A stretch of DNA of 64,000 nt, from NCBI RefSeq assembly GCF_000004075.3, contig NC_026660.2:29267498-29331497 (forward strand), in the 5' to 3' direction. The DNA is from Cucumis sativus. Taxonomy: Eukaryota > Streptophyta > Magnoliopsida > Cucurbitales > Cucurbitaceae. The translations under genes and the position numbers were made by a program. The notes below the pieces were generated by a model, which worked only from the letters and a program-made list of their open reading frames with translations, was not told the origin of the DNA and ran no database searches. Below, piece by piece: positions 13,594 to 25,339 of the stretch; the first letter of the stretch is position 1, and each line of letters opens with the position of its first letter.

Positions 13594-15253
13594 TCACTTC
13601 CACAACTCTTCCATGGGGATGCCACGCTCTTGTGCAACGTCCCTAAACTGTTTCATCTTCTGCACGGCGACCACTGTTGCTCTAGCATTGTTGAGGGCAT
13701 TATTACTTCCAAGTTGCTTCCCTAAAGCATTCTCGACACCGGCCATTTCGAGGACGATTCTCACTGCTCCACCAGCAATCACACCAGTACCAGGAGAAGC
13801 AGGTCTTAGCATTACTTTTGCTGCTCCATAATCTCCCTCCGACCTACAATTTTCAACTCTCCTTAGCTAACACTTATAGTAACACACAGCAACTCAAGAT
13901 GTGAATATGACAAAAGTATTACTTCACTAGCATTCATAACTTGAAGCTTCATTTGATTTAGGTTCTCACTTCCTGGAATCTGCTATACTTTTTAACTCTT
14001 TACATTTACGTCTAAAAAGGAAATCAGTGTATATATCTCTTGCTGTCCATATGCTTATTGGGTACTGATTCTTTCAGCCATAGAAACACTGGAAGATCGG
14101 TCGAAACAACAAGTTCTCCACAGTTTAATTGTAGCAGAGTAGACAAAACTGTGAAATAGACCATCTAGTATCTACAACAGACAACTAAAAACATTTACAA
14201 AATTCAGCCACAGAAGCAGCAAATACCTCCAATGACCAACTTGCAGTGAGGATTCAAAGTTTAAACTGCCTACAGATTACAGAATTCGTATTAACTAACT
14301 TAAAAAGATGTCAATTAACCGTTGAAAAATTAAGTCAAAGATTCCTATAAATCAAAGTACTCATCCAATTCTACTCTTCCTTAAATCCCATTTCAGAGGT
14401 GGGATTGAACCATCCACCTTTCAAATGGTAATGCTTAACTTATCAACACATTAGGTTCAAGTTTCATACTCCTAATTGAATGCATTCCCATTATCAGCAA
14501 ACCAAAAGCTTAACAAGAGAGCAGCTACAGAAACTCCAATCAAACAATTCCAGTTTGCAAATCGAAAATAGTCACAAACCTGTGGGGAAATGTTAGATAC
14601 TTGGTCATGGGAACGGTGACAATGTTCCGGCGAGCATTAACTGCCGATTTCTGAACAGCGGTGATGACTTCCTTAGCTTTACCAACACCAACACCCACTT
14701 GGCCCTGTTTATCACCCACAACAACAATTGCCCTAAAATGTAACTGTTTCCCACCTTTAACCACTTTAGTAACCCTCCGAACTTGGACAACCCGCTCATC
14801 GAACCCATCTCGCGGCTTGTCCTTCTTGGCCTTGGAGCCGAACCCGCCCGCTTTCTTGACCTTAGAATCCATTACATAAATGTCGTTTCCGAGAACACTG
14901 ACTCCACTGTAAGCGGGGCCATAGATCTCCTCGTAACCAGCGGCAATTTCTTCCTCGGTTTCGATAGGGCCCTCATCGAAGGAGGGAGGAGGGACGAAGC
15001 CTTCGGGGACTTCGGGAGGGTCGTAAACGATGTCTTCTTGGGGATTGACGTTGTCGAAGAAGGTGGTGTCGATGTCAGAGGATTTGGCCCGAGTTGCAGA
15101 GAGAATGGAGGAAGAGGAGGAGGAGGAGATTGGGAGTAGGAATACAGTGGAGTGGAGGAGGGGGAAAGGCTTGAATAGTGGAATTGAGAGGCGGTGGGAA
15201 GGAGAAGAACGAAGAGAAATAGAGGAAATGGGGACGAGAGTCGAAGAAGCCAT
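13594..15253 (-). CDS. RPS5: Chloroplast 30S ribosomal protein S5 (uS5c) precursor
   Basis: Two exons, 15253-14580 and 13843-13594, spliced at phase 2 across a 736-base intron to give 307 residues, close to the usual length for plant plastid S5. Residues 1-55 are Ser-rich and basic ([20 protein letters not shown]), a plastid transit peptide. An acidic linker follows, then the S5 N-terminal double-stranded-RNA-like fold ([28 protein letters not shown]) and the S5 C-terminal domain ([29 protein letters not shown]). The exon junction falls within FPHRSEGDYG. It acts in the small subunit of the plastid ribosome; loss is embryo-lethal in Arabidopsis (EMB3113). An in-frame ATG at 15406 exists, but the transit peptide begins naturally at 15253. 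Confidence 0.95.
14392..14465. repeat. Possible SINE-like fragment in the S5 intron
   Basis: Read on the minus strand it carries a degenerate B-box-like segment (GGTTCAATCCCACC) preceded by a gap-and-purine pattern seen again near 41.1 kb. No target duplication or poly-A end could be defined. The assignment is tentative. Confidence 0.25.
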
Positions 15254-16434
15254 TGAAGGAAAGATTGAGAAGGTTTGTGGGTTCGGAGATGGAGGCTTAT
15301 CCCAATGGACTCTACACGGGTAAGGCGAAGAAGTAATCATGTGCGAAGAAACTATACCCAAAACGACGTCGTTCCTTGTGCTCAAGTGCATAAATGGATA
15401 ATTCAATTTATTAATTCTTTTTATAAAAACCTACTTTGATTATTTGGGAATGTTAACAAAATAAAAGATTATAAAGCTTTCATATTTTTACTTTTCATTT
15501 CATATTATCCATCTTTTCTTCTCTTCTAACTTTCAATATATTCTAAATTATATGTCTATATTTACAATAAATGAATTTGATAGTTTTGGGGTACGGCTCC
15601 TATTAGCAAACCAACAATCCCGTATGGAGTCATAATTCTCTTATCAACGCATCCAATATATATGCATGCATACCAACATATCTTTTATCAATATCAACTA
15701 AACTTACTAAAGATCAAACCAAAATATTAAATTATATTTCTAAAGTTAGAGCATATTAAATAATTTTAAAAAACAAACTCTTTTGTGATGAGAAATAATT
15801 AACCTTTAATTCTCGATCATAAAACTCATGTGATTGTTTTTGACATACAATTCAATCCATGAATTATAAAATCTTTGAACTAAATGTGAGAAGAAAAAGC
15901 TCAAAAGCTAAATTGAATTGTTGGTAAAAGTTTTAAAAACTTCCAATCCCTTCCACCAAAACCCTAATGTAACATAGTAAAAGGATGGAAAAAAAATACC
16001 AACTACCTAAATGTAAGAATCAAAGTAGAAAATATCAACAATAAAATTATAAAAAAGAGAGAAATTAACCAAAAAAAACATTTACCCTAAAATTCGTGTG
16101 TAAACAAATCTTATCTTTAAGTTGTTTTTTATATACTAAAAAAAACCTCAAAATAAAATGTAATCACCAAACGAAAACAGGATCAGTTAGCCATGACAAC
16201 CAAATTAAGGAATAAGCACAATTTCTAACAAAAGGAAAAATGAAATTCTAACTTGGAGTAATACGAAAGAAATAACAGGAGACATAGATTAAAGTATGTA
16301 TGTAGAACAGTAAACAACAATTGATAAATTAAGAATACAAATATATGAAAACAAAGGGTAAAGGGTAATGGTAAGGTAATACAGATTGATATATAATAAG
16401 ATATAATTAAAAGTAGTAATGTGATGGGGAAGAG
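15254..16434. other. Spacer between S5 promoter and LEC2-like 3' end
   Basis: Begins with the S5 5' leader and promoter, including the perfect palindrome at 15362-15373. The rest is AT-rich; roughly the last 200 bases are likely LEC2-like 3' UTR. No gene seen. Confidence 0.55.
15362..15373. promoter_or_regulatory. Palindromic AACGACGTCGTT element upstream of plastid S5
   Basis: A perfect 12-base palindrome with a GACGTC (C-box) core, about 110 bases before the S5 start codon. GACGTC is a bZIP-type site, and ACGACGTCGTTT-like palindromes recur near plant transcription starts. A related imperfect copy is near 6067-6080. Confidence 0.45.
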
Positions 16435-19400
16435 TCAGGCTGTGCCATTATTACTGGTGAAATAGTCAAAAAGAGGGAACTTGAATCCACTGACTTCAGG
16501 AAGAGTATCAAGGCCTCCAAAGCAATCTTCAAACCCCACATTACCATTATTGATATCATTATTAATATTATTAATCCCTTGGAAATCATCTAATATTAGT
16601 TGTTCCTTATAATTAATATGATTTGTAGAATTAATCATGGTATTGATAGGTGGATTAGCAGTGAAAAAGGTGGTGGGATGGCTGTGGTGGTCTTCAGCTT
16701 TGTGTTTAAGCTCTTCGATTAACAAAGCTAAAGAAGCATCTTCTTCTTCGTCTTTCACCTGATCCTCTATGTTTGACGACAGACTAAATTGTTGCTGCTG
16801 CTTCTGCTTGTAATCTTCTTCCATTCTTGAACGATTCTCACTTTTTTCAACTGCTACATACTGTTCTCATATACAACATCTATGTAAAATATACTTCTAA
16901 CACATGGTTTTAATTAAATTCACTTTTTAGATGCACACATTTGAACAAATTATATAGTCAATTAACACAGTTGTCACTCATCTCTGGTTATTATCAATAA
17001 CTATCTCATAAATATCGTCTCTATTATTACTATTCAATTTATAACTAAACAATCCTGTCAATAATTTTATGAACACATATGTGCAGATAGATACACATAT
17101 ATTGATATACAGACATGTATGCGTATATCTATATGTATATATCCAATTATGAATTTTATGAAGTGAAACGTTTTAATTGATACAGAAATAATTAAAATGA
17201 ACCTTGGAGTTTATGAACAGATTTACAGGAATCATTTAAATTAAGCTAAAGCTTCTTTTTTGATAATTTATCTTGTAGTTATTTCATTTTGATTATTATA
17301 GTTTTAAATGTCTAAATTTCGTTCTACTTAACAAAAAAAAAAAAAAAAAGGTTAAAATCCAGTGCCATTGTCATTTATTCTATATAAATTTTAGAAATAT
17401 ATATTTTAAAATAGTTTTTTTTAATGAAAATTACTACTGTTATATGGTTTAAAAAAACGAACTTCAAATGATTTAATTGTAGTTAAATGGTAAATCTAAT
17501 CCCAATTTTAAAAATAAAAAACCCAAAATTTAGTCTTTATGATATAAAACCTTATAAATAGATTATATAGTTTGATCAAACTAGAAAGATGAAATTTTAA
17601 ATTGAAATTTAAGATTTATTAAAAACATAGTGAAGTAAATTCTAAAGTATAAAATTTAAAACTCAAAAAATTAAAATAAAAGGGAAATTCATAATACATA
17701 AACTGAATTAAAGGAGAAAAGGCTTAAAAAAAGAATATAAATTACCATAAGCAATTGGCAGACGAAATTCAAAACAAAAATGAAAAATGAAAAATGATGA
17801 GAATGTTTCAATTTGATTGAAAGTGGTAAGAGATGACTTGGATGGCCCCACGAATAGGGAAATCCTATCTGTCAAAAACAAAGTTAATATGAAGAAGAAA
17901 TAAAACACGAAATCTTACGTGTCAAAAACAACTGTTATTTTTTGTCCATATTACTATTACAATATATTATCTCTCTATACGCATATTTCCAAGCGTTACT
18001 AACCACCAAATTAGGAAACTCCACACATCATTATTTTCTTACTAATTTTAACCAAATTTACAAAACAAAAGTCAAATTTCGAAGGAGAAAAACAAAAAAA
18101 AAAAAAAACAAAAAAAAAGAGAGAAAAGAGAAAAGAATACTCACGAGGTTCTTGCAGTCATCTTCGTATAGGGTCATTGCATCTCCCATCAAAAGACCAT
18201 TTTGTCTTACGAATTCCCCTAAAATTAAAATTAAAAAATTGGAAATGAAAATCATTATTCGGAAAATTAAGAAGTAAGTTGTTTGGTTAGGGTTTGTTTA
18301 ATTTGTAGAAGTGAAACCTGTGTTCTCCAGAACATACATTCTACTTCTGTTGTTTGCCCAGTACCTATATTAATTAAACTCAACAAGAATTTCAAGGGGT
18401 TAATTAATTCATTAATTATGAGGAAAAAAAGTGTTAAATTTCCAATGAATCCATTAATTAATTAACACAACAATTGTAATTTTGTTTTTCCTTTTTTTTT
18501 TGGGGGGGCTTACTTGTATTTCATTGTCCATCTTCTGTTTGAGTTCACATCTCTCACAACAATTTGGAGACCTTCCTTATCAGTGAGAAATGGAAGGTTC
18601 TCTTCTGCCTCCCTCTGTGATGCATATATGCACAATATTTGCAAATTCTCAGCAAATTAAACAAAGTGTGTCTATTAGAAAATCAAGATTCTAATTAATA
18701 AGCTATTTTCAAATTTCTCTTTTCTATTTACTTAGGGTTTGGGATTCGATCAAAGTGTGATCGATGATATATATAATTAGTGGTAATTAGTTCCAGATTG
18801 TAAAGTTGTGTACAAATAAGGTAGAAATTAATCTCTGAGTACAACAACAATAAAATTTTAAAAAAAATGAAATTTGATTAAAGTTTTATATTTATTCATT
18901 TTCCAATACACCAAAAAAAAAAAAAAAAAAAAAAACAATAATAGGGTTTCTTTTTTAGTGTTAAGTTTTTCCTATTTTGTTGTGTGTAGGTGTTAAAAAA
19001 AGGGGTGAGGGATTGTGTGTAATTTTGGTTTGTAGTTATTCATTCCTCTTCCTTTTCCCATTTGCATGTTTTTTAGACGAAGTTTTATCTTATTTTCACT
19101 GTTCTATTGAAATAGCAAAAAAAAAAAAAAAAAAAAAAAAAGAGATCTAAAATAAGGGTAAGAAAATCCAAACCTTGGGGAGGACAATCCTGCCCAAAGA
19201 TCCAACATCACTGTTCTTCAGCTCCTTCTTCAGTAGCATTCTCAAAATCTTAAGAGACAAAAAAGAAAAAACAACAATTAAAGGAAAAGTAATCAATACA
19301 TATACATATATAAATGAAAACTTTGATTAAACATCATAAACCTTATTGTCAGGAGTACAAAAGGTGAAAAGATGGCGATTATTATGTGAAGAATCAGTAT

Positions 19401-19866
19401 TAGGGAAATGGGTTATAGTTAAACCCTTAGAATAATCATCATGATAACCACAGGAAGAAGAAGAAGAGGATCGAGTAGTGAAAGAAGTAAGGGTTCTTTG
19501 ACGAGCAAGTCTTCTATTAGTTCGAGCCACTTTAGTACTCCAGGCATCCAAAGCCTTTTTTCCATCATCTTTAGGAAAAACAGACTGAATGTTTGGCTCA
19601 TCGAGCCCATAGCTAAGGAGGGTGGGAGAATGAGGAAAACGGGGAGCAAGTGGTTGTGGTTCATGAGACGAAGAAAAAAACGATTGTGGGGCTGAGGAGG
19701 AAAATGAGGCCAAGCAAGTTTGGGAGAGAGTAGGTGGGAGATAACATGGATTTTGTGGAGGAGAGTGGAGATTAGTGGTGGGGGCGGTGACGGCGGTGGA
19801 GGGGAATGGAGGGAGTTCATGGTGGTGGTGGTGGTGGTTCTGGTGGGGGTTGTGGTGGTCATCCAT
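16435..19866 (-). CDS. LEC2: LEC2-type B3-domain transcription factor
   Basis: Six exons: 19866-19342, 19248-19174, 18614-18514, 18364-18318, 18218-18145 and 16860-16435; all phases agree, giving 415 residues. The N-terminus is His- and Pro-rich. Residues 111-124 (TKVARTNRRLARQR) resemble the basic B2 motif of ABI3 and LEC2. The B3 DNA-binding domain spans about 176-275: LLKKELKNSDVGSLGRIVLP, then REAEENLPFLTDKEG, WTMKYKYWANNRSRMYVLEN, and GEFVRQNGLLMGDAMTLYED. The C-terminal part has an acidic DEEEDASLALLIEEL segment like LEC2 rather than FUS3. Known role: master regulator of embryo identity and seed storage genes, binding RY (CATGCA) elements. A frame stays open upstream to an ATG at 20085, but the LEC2-like MDDHH start at 19866 is preferred. 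Family call from sequence; orthology supported by gene order. Confidence 0.9.
18913..18935. repeat. Poly-A tract (23) in LEC2-like intron 2
   Basis: Homopolymer on the plus strand, poly-T in the sense of the gene. A second 25-base A run (19117-19141) lies in the same intron. Both are prone to length error in assemblies. Confidence 0.85.
19117..19141. repeat. Poly-A tract (25) in LEC2-like intron 2
   Basis: Second long homopolymer of the intron, about 30 bases downstream, in gene orientation, of the exon 2 donor. Confidence 0.85.
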
Positions 19867-20387
19867 ATATATAAAAAAAATAAGAAGAAAGAAAAAGGAA
19901 AGAGTTTTAAAATATGGGAAATTAGGGTTATAGGTAAGGAGAGTGAATGTTGCATTAAGGGTTAAAGGGGGTTTAAAAAGGGAGGGAGTTAGAAGGGGAA
20001 ATGAGCGGTCCGAGGCCGGGGAGAGAGTGACAAGTGGGACAAACCGGGTGGATTTTGGGAACCACATTGTATTGATGTGAGCCAAAGGTCAAGATTATGA
20101 ACAAAGAGTTGTGTGCTTTCTTTTTTTAAGTTTGGGGGTGGTGGCGCCTCTAATATAATGCTTTAACATTATTGCTCCTATTCTTTCTATTTAGTGATAT
20201 ATATTTAGTTCTGTCTTTGATATTATATTGTTACTAAAATTAAATTTCAAATTTCACCCATGCTTTTTCAATAAACTTCTATCATTAAGTGTGAATTATT
20301 TACTTATTGGTTATTAAAATCATAAATCTTGAAGGAATTGAAATAGAAATGTAAGTAATTGTGGGGTAAACTTTAAGCACGGAACAC

Positions 20388-20393
20388 CATGCA
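20388..20393. promoter_or_regulatory. RY core (CATGCA) upstream of the LEC2-like gene
   Basis: A single RY core about 520 bases upstream of the LEC2-like ATG, flanked by low-complexity DNA. AFL B3 proteins bind RY sites and regulate one another, so autoregulation is conceivable. One hexamer is weak evidence. Confidence 0.3.
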
Positions 20394-21585
20394 ACCCCTG
20401 GATTGGCCATACACACAATTCATCTATCATCTAAGTTTCATCCCTCTCTTTCACTTTAATGACTATCCAAAAATCAAATTCACCATTGGATAATACTAAC
20501 AGGATATATCCTTTTCTTTTGCTTCTTCTTTCTCTTCCACTTTCCTTTCCAATGGAAAACTGCATACCATATTTAACTCTCACACACATAGGCCAAAACC
20601 TAAGTTTTACACACTTACACACTTGTACAACTTTACTAAACGTTCGTGTATGTTTTTAAATTTTTTGTCTCTTAGTTTTAAAAGGAGAATTAGGGTTTCT
20701 AACCATTTTTCGATAATAATCATTCTATTAGTTTTTGAAAATTAACATTATAAATATTCATTCTACAAAAATTTAAATTTTTTTGTTTTTTAAACCTACC
20801 AATTTTGAAAACTTAAAAAAATAGTTTTAAAACTTTTTTTAAGTATTAATTGATTTATTATATATAAATTTGAATCTTACTTCTAAAGTTTTAATTTTGT
20901 ATATTATCAATATTTAAATATTTATAAATAAAAAATTAAGGAGCTACACTTGTATTTTAATCTATAAAATAGTGAGGGGATGTTTAGATTTTCTGTTTCT
21001 TTGAGTTTTTATTTTATGAAACATTGCTACATATGGTCTTATATTGATAAGGTACATCCATAAATTAAAAATTATATCACCTCACTATGATATCAAATGG
21101 TTACGAACACATTATCAACTCTTGGGCACATTGATACTTTACATACATGTATATTGTAAAAAGAGTCTACATAAATATACATTATTGTTAGTCTTCCTCT
21201 TTTTTCTTTTAATAAATTATAATTATTTGTATTAAATGAAAATCATACAAAATATTCGAATGAAGATAAATTATCAGATTAAGTATAACGACAAATTTGA
21301 ATCTTTCCTAAAATGAATGTTACTAAACGACTATCTTCTAAAACAAAAGACTTTAATAATGAATTATAGTTTCGATGCATAATCTATACTTTCAAGGAAA
21401 GAAAACAAAAATAAATTGTCGTCTCGTGTTATAAGTAGCGACGACATAGATCTTCTATATCTAAAAATGAATTTGATTGGTAGCGAGAGTGAATGACTTG
21501 TTAAATAGTTATTTACAATGTTATGCCATTGTGAAAAATAGAATATGTATAAGATTTGTCACTTTAACGTATTGTTATTGTTAGA

Positions 21586-21657
21586 AAAAGAAAGAAAACA
21601 AAATGTAAAAGAGCCTATTGGAACGAAGATTCCCATAAAAGAAAGAAAACAAAATGT
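21586..21657. repeat. Direct repeat, 51-base spacing
   Basis: A 21-base A/G-rich word (AAAAGAAAGAAAACAAAATG plus T) occurs at 21586-21606 and again at 21637-21657 with a unique segment between. Confidence 0.6.
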
Positions 21658-22812
21658 TAGAGATAAATTAAGAAATTAGGGGTTTATATACTTTAACTGA
21701 AATTCTTTACTTTTGTCATTTTCCAATGGACTATGACTTTCTTCTTCTACATTTATTGAAGCTCGAGCAAAGCATATTTTCTATAAATTACAAAACCTAA
21801 AAAACAGCAATTAAATAATATGTGTATATATATATATATTGTGGAATTAAAATTATTTCTTGTAAATTGAATAATGTTCATTGTTTAATGTTAATGGAAG
21901 AGTCAAAAAAAGGAAACTGCCAAAGTATTTGACGCTGTTCTATTGTTACGTGTAATGTACGTAATTAATAGGAAGTTACAAGTTTTATTTTTCTTGTTTT
22001 TAATTAGAAAAAGGTTGAGGTTTTAGTTTATTATATTTTTCATATATAAGCATGCAATATACTTTTTAGTCCATTTTTAACCTAATTAAGCTGACTAAAA
22101 CTTTATATATATTTGAAAAAAAGGCTGGGAGAGTTTTTAATATCTATTTTATCATGATTATCATTGTAAATGAGATACATTTAACAGTGTAATTGAATAG
22201 TATGTATAAGTCACATGAATAGTTTGTGAAGTAATATTCTAAACAAATAGTACATACATTTTTTTTTTAGAATATTTATGGCTTAAACTTGGTCATGATT
22301 TCCAATGATTGATTTTTTTTTTCAAGGAGTTGTAACTATTGTAACGGGTTAATTAAGTGATTTTAAAAGAATTTAAAATCACTTAGACTGATTTTCGTTA
22401 ACCATTTGGAGGGCGATTCCAACCTCATTTCTTATGAAAAAAATACTATTTTATTTACTGTTTATTTTTAATTTTATAAAATACCTCCTGTTTTATTAGA
22501 TGAAAATTACAACTTCTAAATCACTCTAGACATGTCCTGAGTAATTTTAATTATTTGTTCATTGTAAGAAAATTACCTCAAAAATTATAAATGATAGAAT
22601 AGAATATTTGAACTTTTGGAAGTTAATAATTTGTATAATATAATATGGAATATGATTTATTTATTATTTTAATAAACTGTGAAAATTTATTCTTAATTTC
22701 GCATGTACTTTTGAAAATTTCAATTCACATAATTGAATAGTTTTTTTCTTAATTAAAAAATTAGACATAAAGAAATATAGGAATTAAATTCTTAATATTA
22801 GCATATACAAGG

Positions 22813-22869
22813 ACATTTTATAAATAACAAATATATAGTAAAATTTTATAAATAATAAATATATAGCAA
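22813..22869. repeat. Imperfect tandem duplication, about 28 bases
   Basis: Two adjacent copies of a unit starting ATTTTATAAATAA and continuing CAAATATATAGTAAA or TAAATATATAGCAATA. Only a few substitutions separate them. Confidence 0.6.
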
Positions 22870-22963
22870 TATTTGATACAAAATTGGTAAGTACGAAGGA
22901 AAACTCATTACAGCACTATTGTGAAATTGGTGTGCTATAAACTGGATCTTATATTACAGAAGA

Positions 22964-23260
22964 GGCCCATAAAACGGCCCAAAATGACGAGGCAAACCGT
23001 TACTCATTATTGCTTATTAGTTTTGTTTACTAACTTTGAAAAATCGATTCTCAAGAAAGAAAGAGAAAGAAAAAAGAATTTTAAAATCATTCCAGAATAT
23101 TTTAATTTAATATTAGAACTTTATTATTATGAAATCACAAATACCAAAGTAACGGAAGGGAGTTATGTTTTGCATCCCGGAACAAATGCGTGGGTTGGGG
23201 GTGGAAAAGTGGGCTGGCCGTTTTGCTTGAAAAGGGCCCAAAAAGAAGCAAAAATGGGCC
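22964..23260. promoter_or_regulatory. Second cluster of GGCCCA/TGGGCC motifs
   Basis: GGCCCA at 22964, 22976 and 23235, TGGGCC at 23255, and a GGGCTGGCC at 23211. An open frame of 114 codons overlaps it but has no domain. The cluster is 2 kb upstream of the first Dof gene and may be distal regulatory DNA or the promoter of an unseen transcript. Confidence 0.35.
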
Positions 23261-25339
23261 AATAAGGATGGTTAACTTAGTGATTTGGTGAAGGGGGTAG
23301 GGGTCCCACAGTGATGAAAAGTGTGAAGGAGCGAAGGATGGAGACGGAGTCCGTGGAGTTGGAAGATGGGAGCGTCAAAATTTGTAAACTCCAATGGAGC
23401 AGTTGAAACCGCTAACGGACACGAGCGTCATCTCACCTACTGTGACTGTCTGTCACCCTCTCTTATCCCACGTGTCACTTTCCTATTCCTCACAGTCACA
23501 AGCCATGCCTTGTGTTCCTCCTCGTACCTTCGTACTCCCCTTCCCCTTCCAATAACATCTCCTTTCTTTCTTTTCTTTTCTTTTCCTTACCACTAAATTA
23601 CGTTTCCTTTTTATATTTTTCTAAAGTTTACCCTTTGCCTTCCCATCCATATAATATTATTCAACGTTTCTTATTCCTTCTATTCCTATGAATTATATGT
23701 CGTATATCTTTAAAAAAAAAAAAAAAAGAAACACATTTGCTATCATTATTATAACTAGAGACCAACGATATTAATAAATCTAACACAATACAAACAAACA
23801 AAATAAAAAACTTTAGATAGTCTTAAATTTACAATCAACTTCATGAATCTATAAACAATATATAGTAGGAGTATTTCAATGATAAATTAGTATTGTCGAT
23901 TAGAAGTCTATCAACAATATATAAGTAAGACTTTGTTATACTCACAACTTTTTTTCTTCAAACGTTTGGTTTGGAGAAGTTGAGTTGAATTTTTAAGAAG
24001 AAGTAATTGGTAGAGTTTTAAAGTGAATAACGAAGTAAGTAATGTTTTGAAAATTCAAGATGTTGTATTTGTATCGAATAAATCTTTCGAGCATTGCAAT
24101 ACTCATGATTTACTAATTTAATGTTTAATAGGTTTTTGACTTCAAACAAAATTATTATTTAAAAGTTAATTATAATTTAATTTTTAGTTTAGAGACTCAA
24201 ATGGAAAACATTTTGGTGGATGGGGTAAACTAAACTCCTTGTATCAAAACCATAAAATTAATTAATCATAGTGTTTGTATTATATTTTTTTAAATATGAC
24301 TTTGAACTTTATTGTGTAGAGTGTAAACCAATAAATTTGTGGGGTTGTAAAAGGTTATAAGAGGATGGACAATTTTAAAAGGTGGGATTAGAGATTGACT
24401 TGAAGTTGGGACAAAATGATTATGGAAGTGGAGACTTTTAATTGGAAATTGGGTCCATTTAAGATAATTAAACATTTGAATTTGAATACTTAATTAATAT
24501 AAGTAACAAATAAGGTCTAATTCAATACAGAAAGCCCTTAGAATGAAGGGTCACACACACACACCCTACCAGTCCCACTCCAAAGCATAATAAGATATAT
24601 AAATGTCAAATATCCAATTTGTTGAAATGATGTCACCAAAAAACAAAAACAAAAAAATAAAAAATAAAAAAAGAAGAAGAAGAAGAAGAAAAAGAAAAAG
24701 TTAAATTACTGAAAAAACAGAGAGAAGATTTAGCACAACTCAAAAACAAAAAAACCAATTCTCAGAAACCAAAACCTCTCAAAAAGACACCAAAGAGAAT
24801 TAATTATTATACATCTACTCCTTCCACCTCCGATCTGTCAGCAGCCACCGCCCACTCCGCCCTGCCTTTGATCGCCGCCACGTTCTCAGATTCTCAATTA
24901 TATATATGTGTGTGTATATAGATATCCTTTTATTTAGTAAAATTGAATCTTTTGGGTTATTGTTTAAAGCTATGTGATGATATTTTGGCTGGATTTTCTT
25001 TTCTTATTCAGACCATCATTCTTTTTTCTCTCCAATAATACATGCCGTACTTCTGTGTCTCTGAAATTCAACATCATTTTGCAAAATTTCAGATTCTTTG
25101 TTTTCCCTTCACAAATTAAATTCAAACTCCCATCTTAAAAAAAAAAGAAAAAAGAAAAAAGAAAAAAGAAAAACCCTAGCTAGCTGCTGCTGATTCATGC
25201 ACAGAGAAGTGGCAAGTTTGTACCTGTAGTTTCTTGAAACTAATACTGTCTTCATTTATTTCTCTAAAATCCCAAAAAAAAAATCTGAATATTTTCCTCC
25301 CCTCCCCCAAAAAAAAGCGGAATTTGGTTAAGAGATAAT

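Larger units (their letters stand above)
19867..25339. other. Large spacer between LEC2-like and first Dof genes
   Basis: Holds the LEC2-like promoter on its left (with CATGCA at 20388-20393) and the Dof leader on its right. In between: AT-rich DNA, direct repeats at 21586-21657, a tandem duplication at 22813-22869, a GGCCCA cluster at 22964-23260 and a GC-richer patch at 23280-23560 with a G-box (CCACGTGTC near 23468) and a TCP-like GGTCCCAC. No coding region is supportable. Confidence 0.55.

Noticed and set aside
15254-15406. Upstream in-frame ATG for plastid S5
   Set aside because: The transit peptide begins at the MASSTL start and total length then fits the family; the upstream part overlaps promoter motifs.
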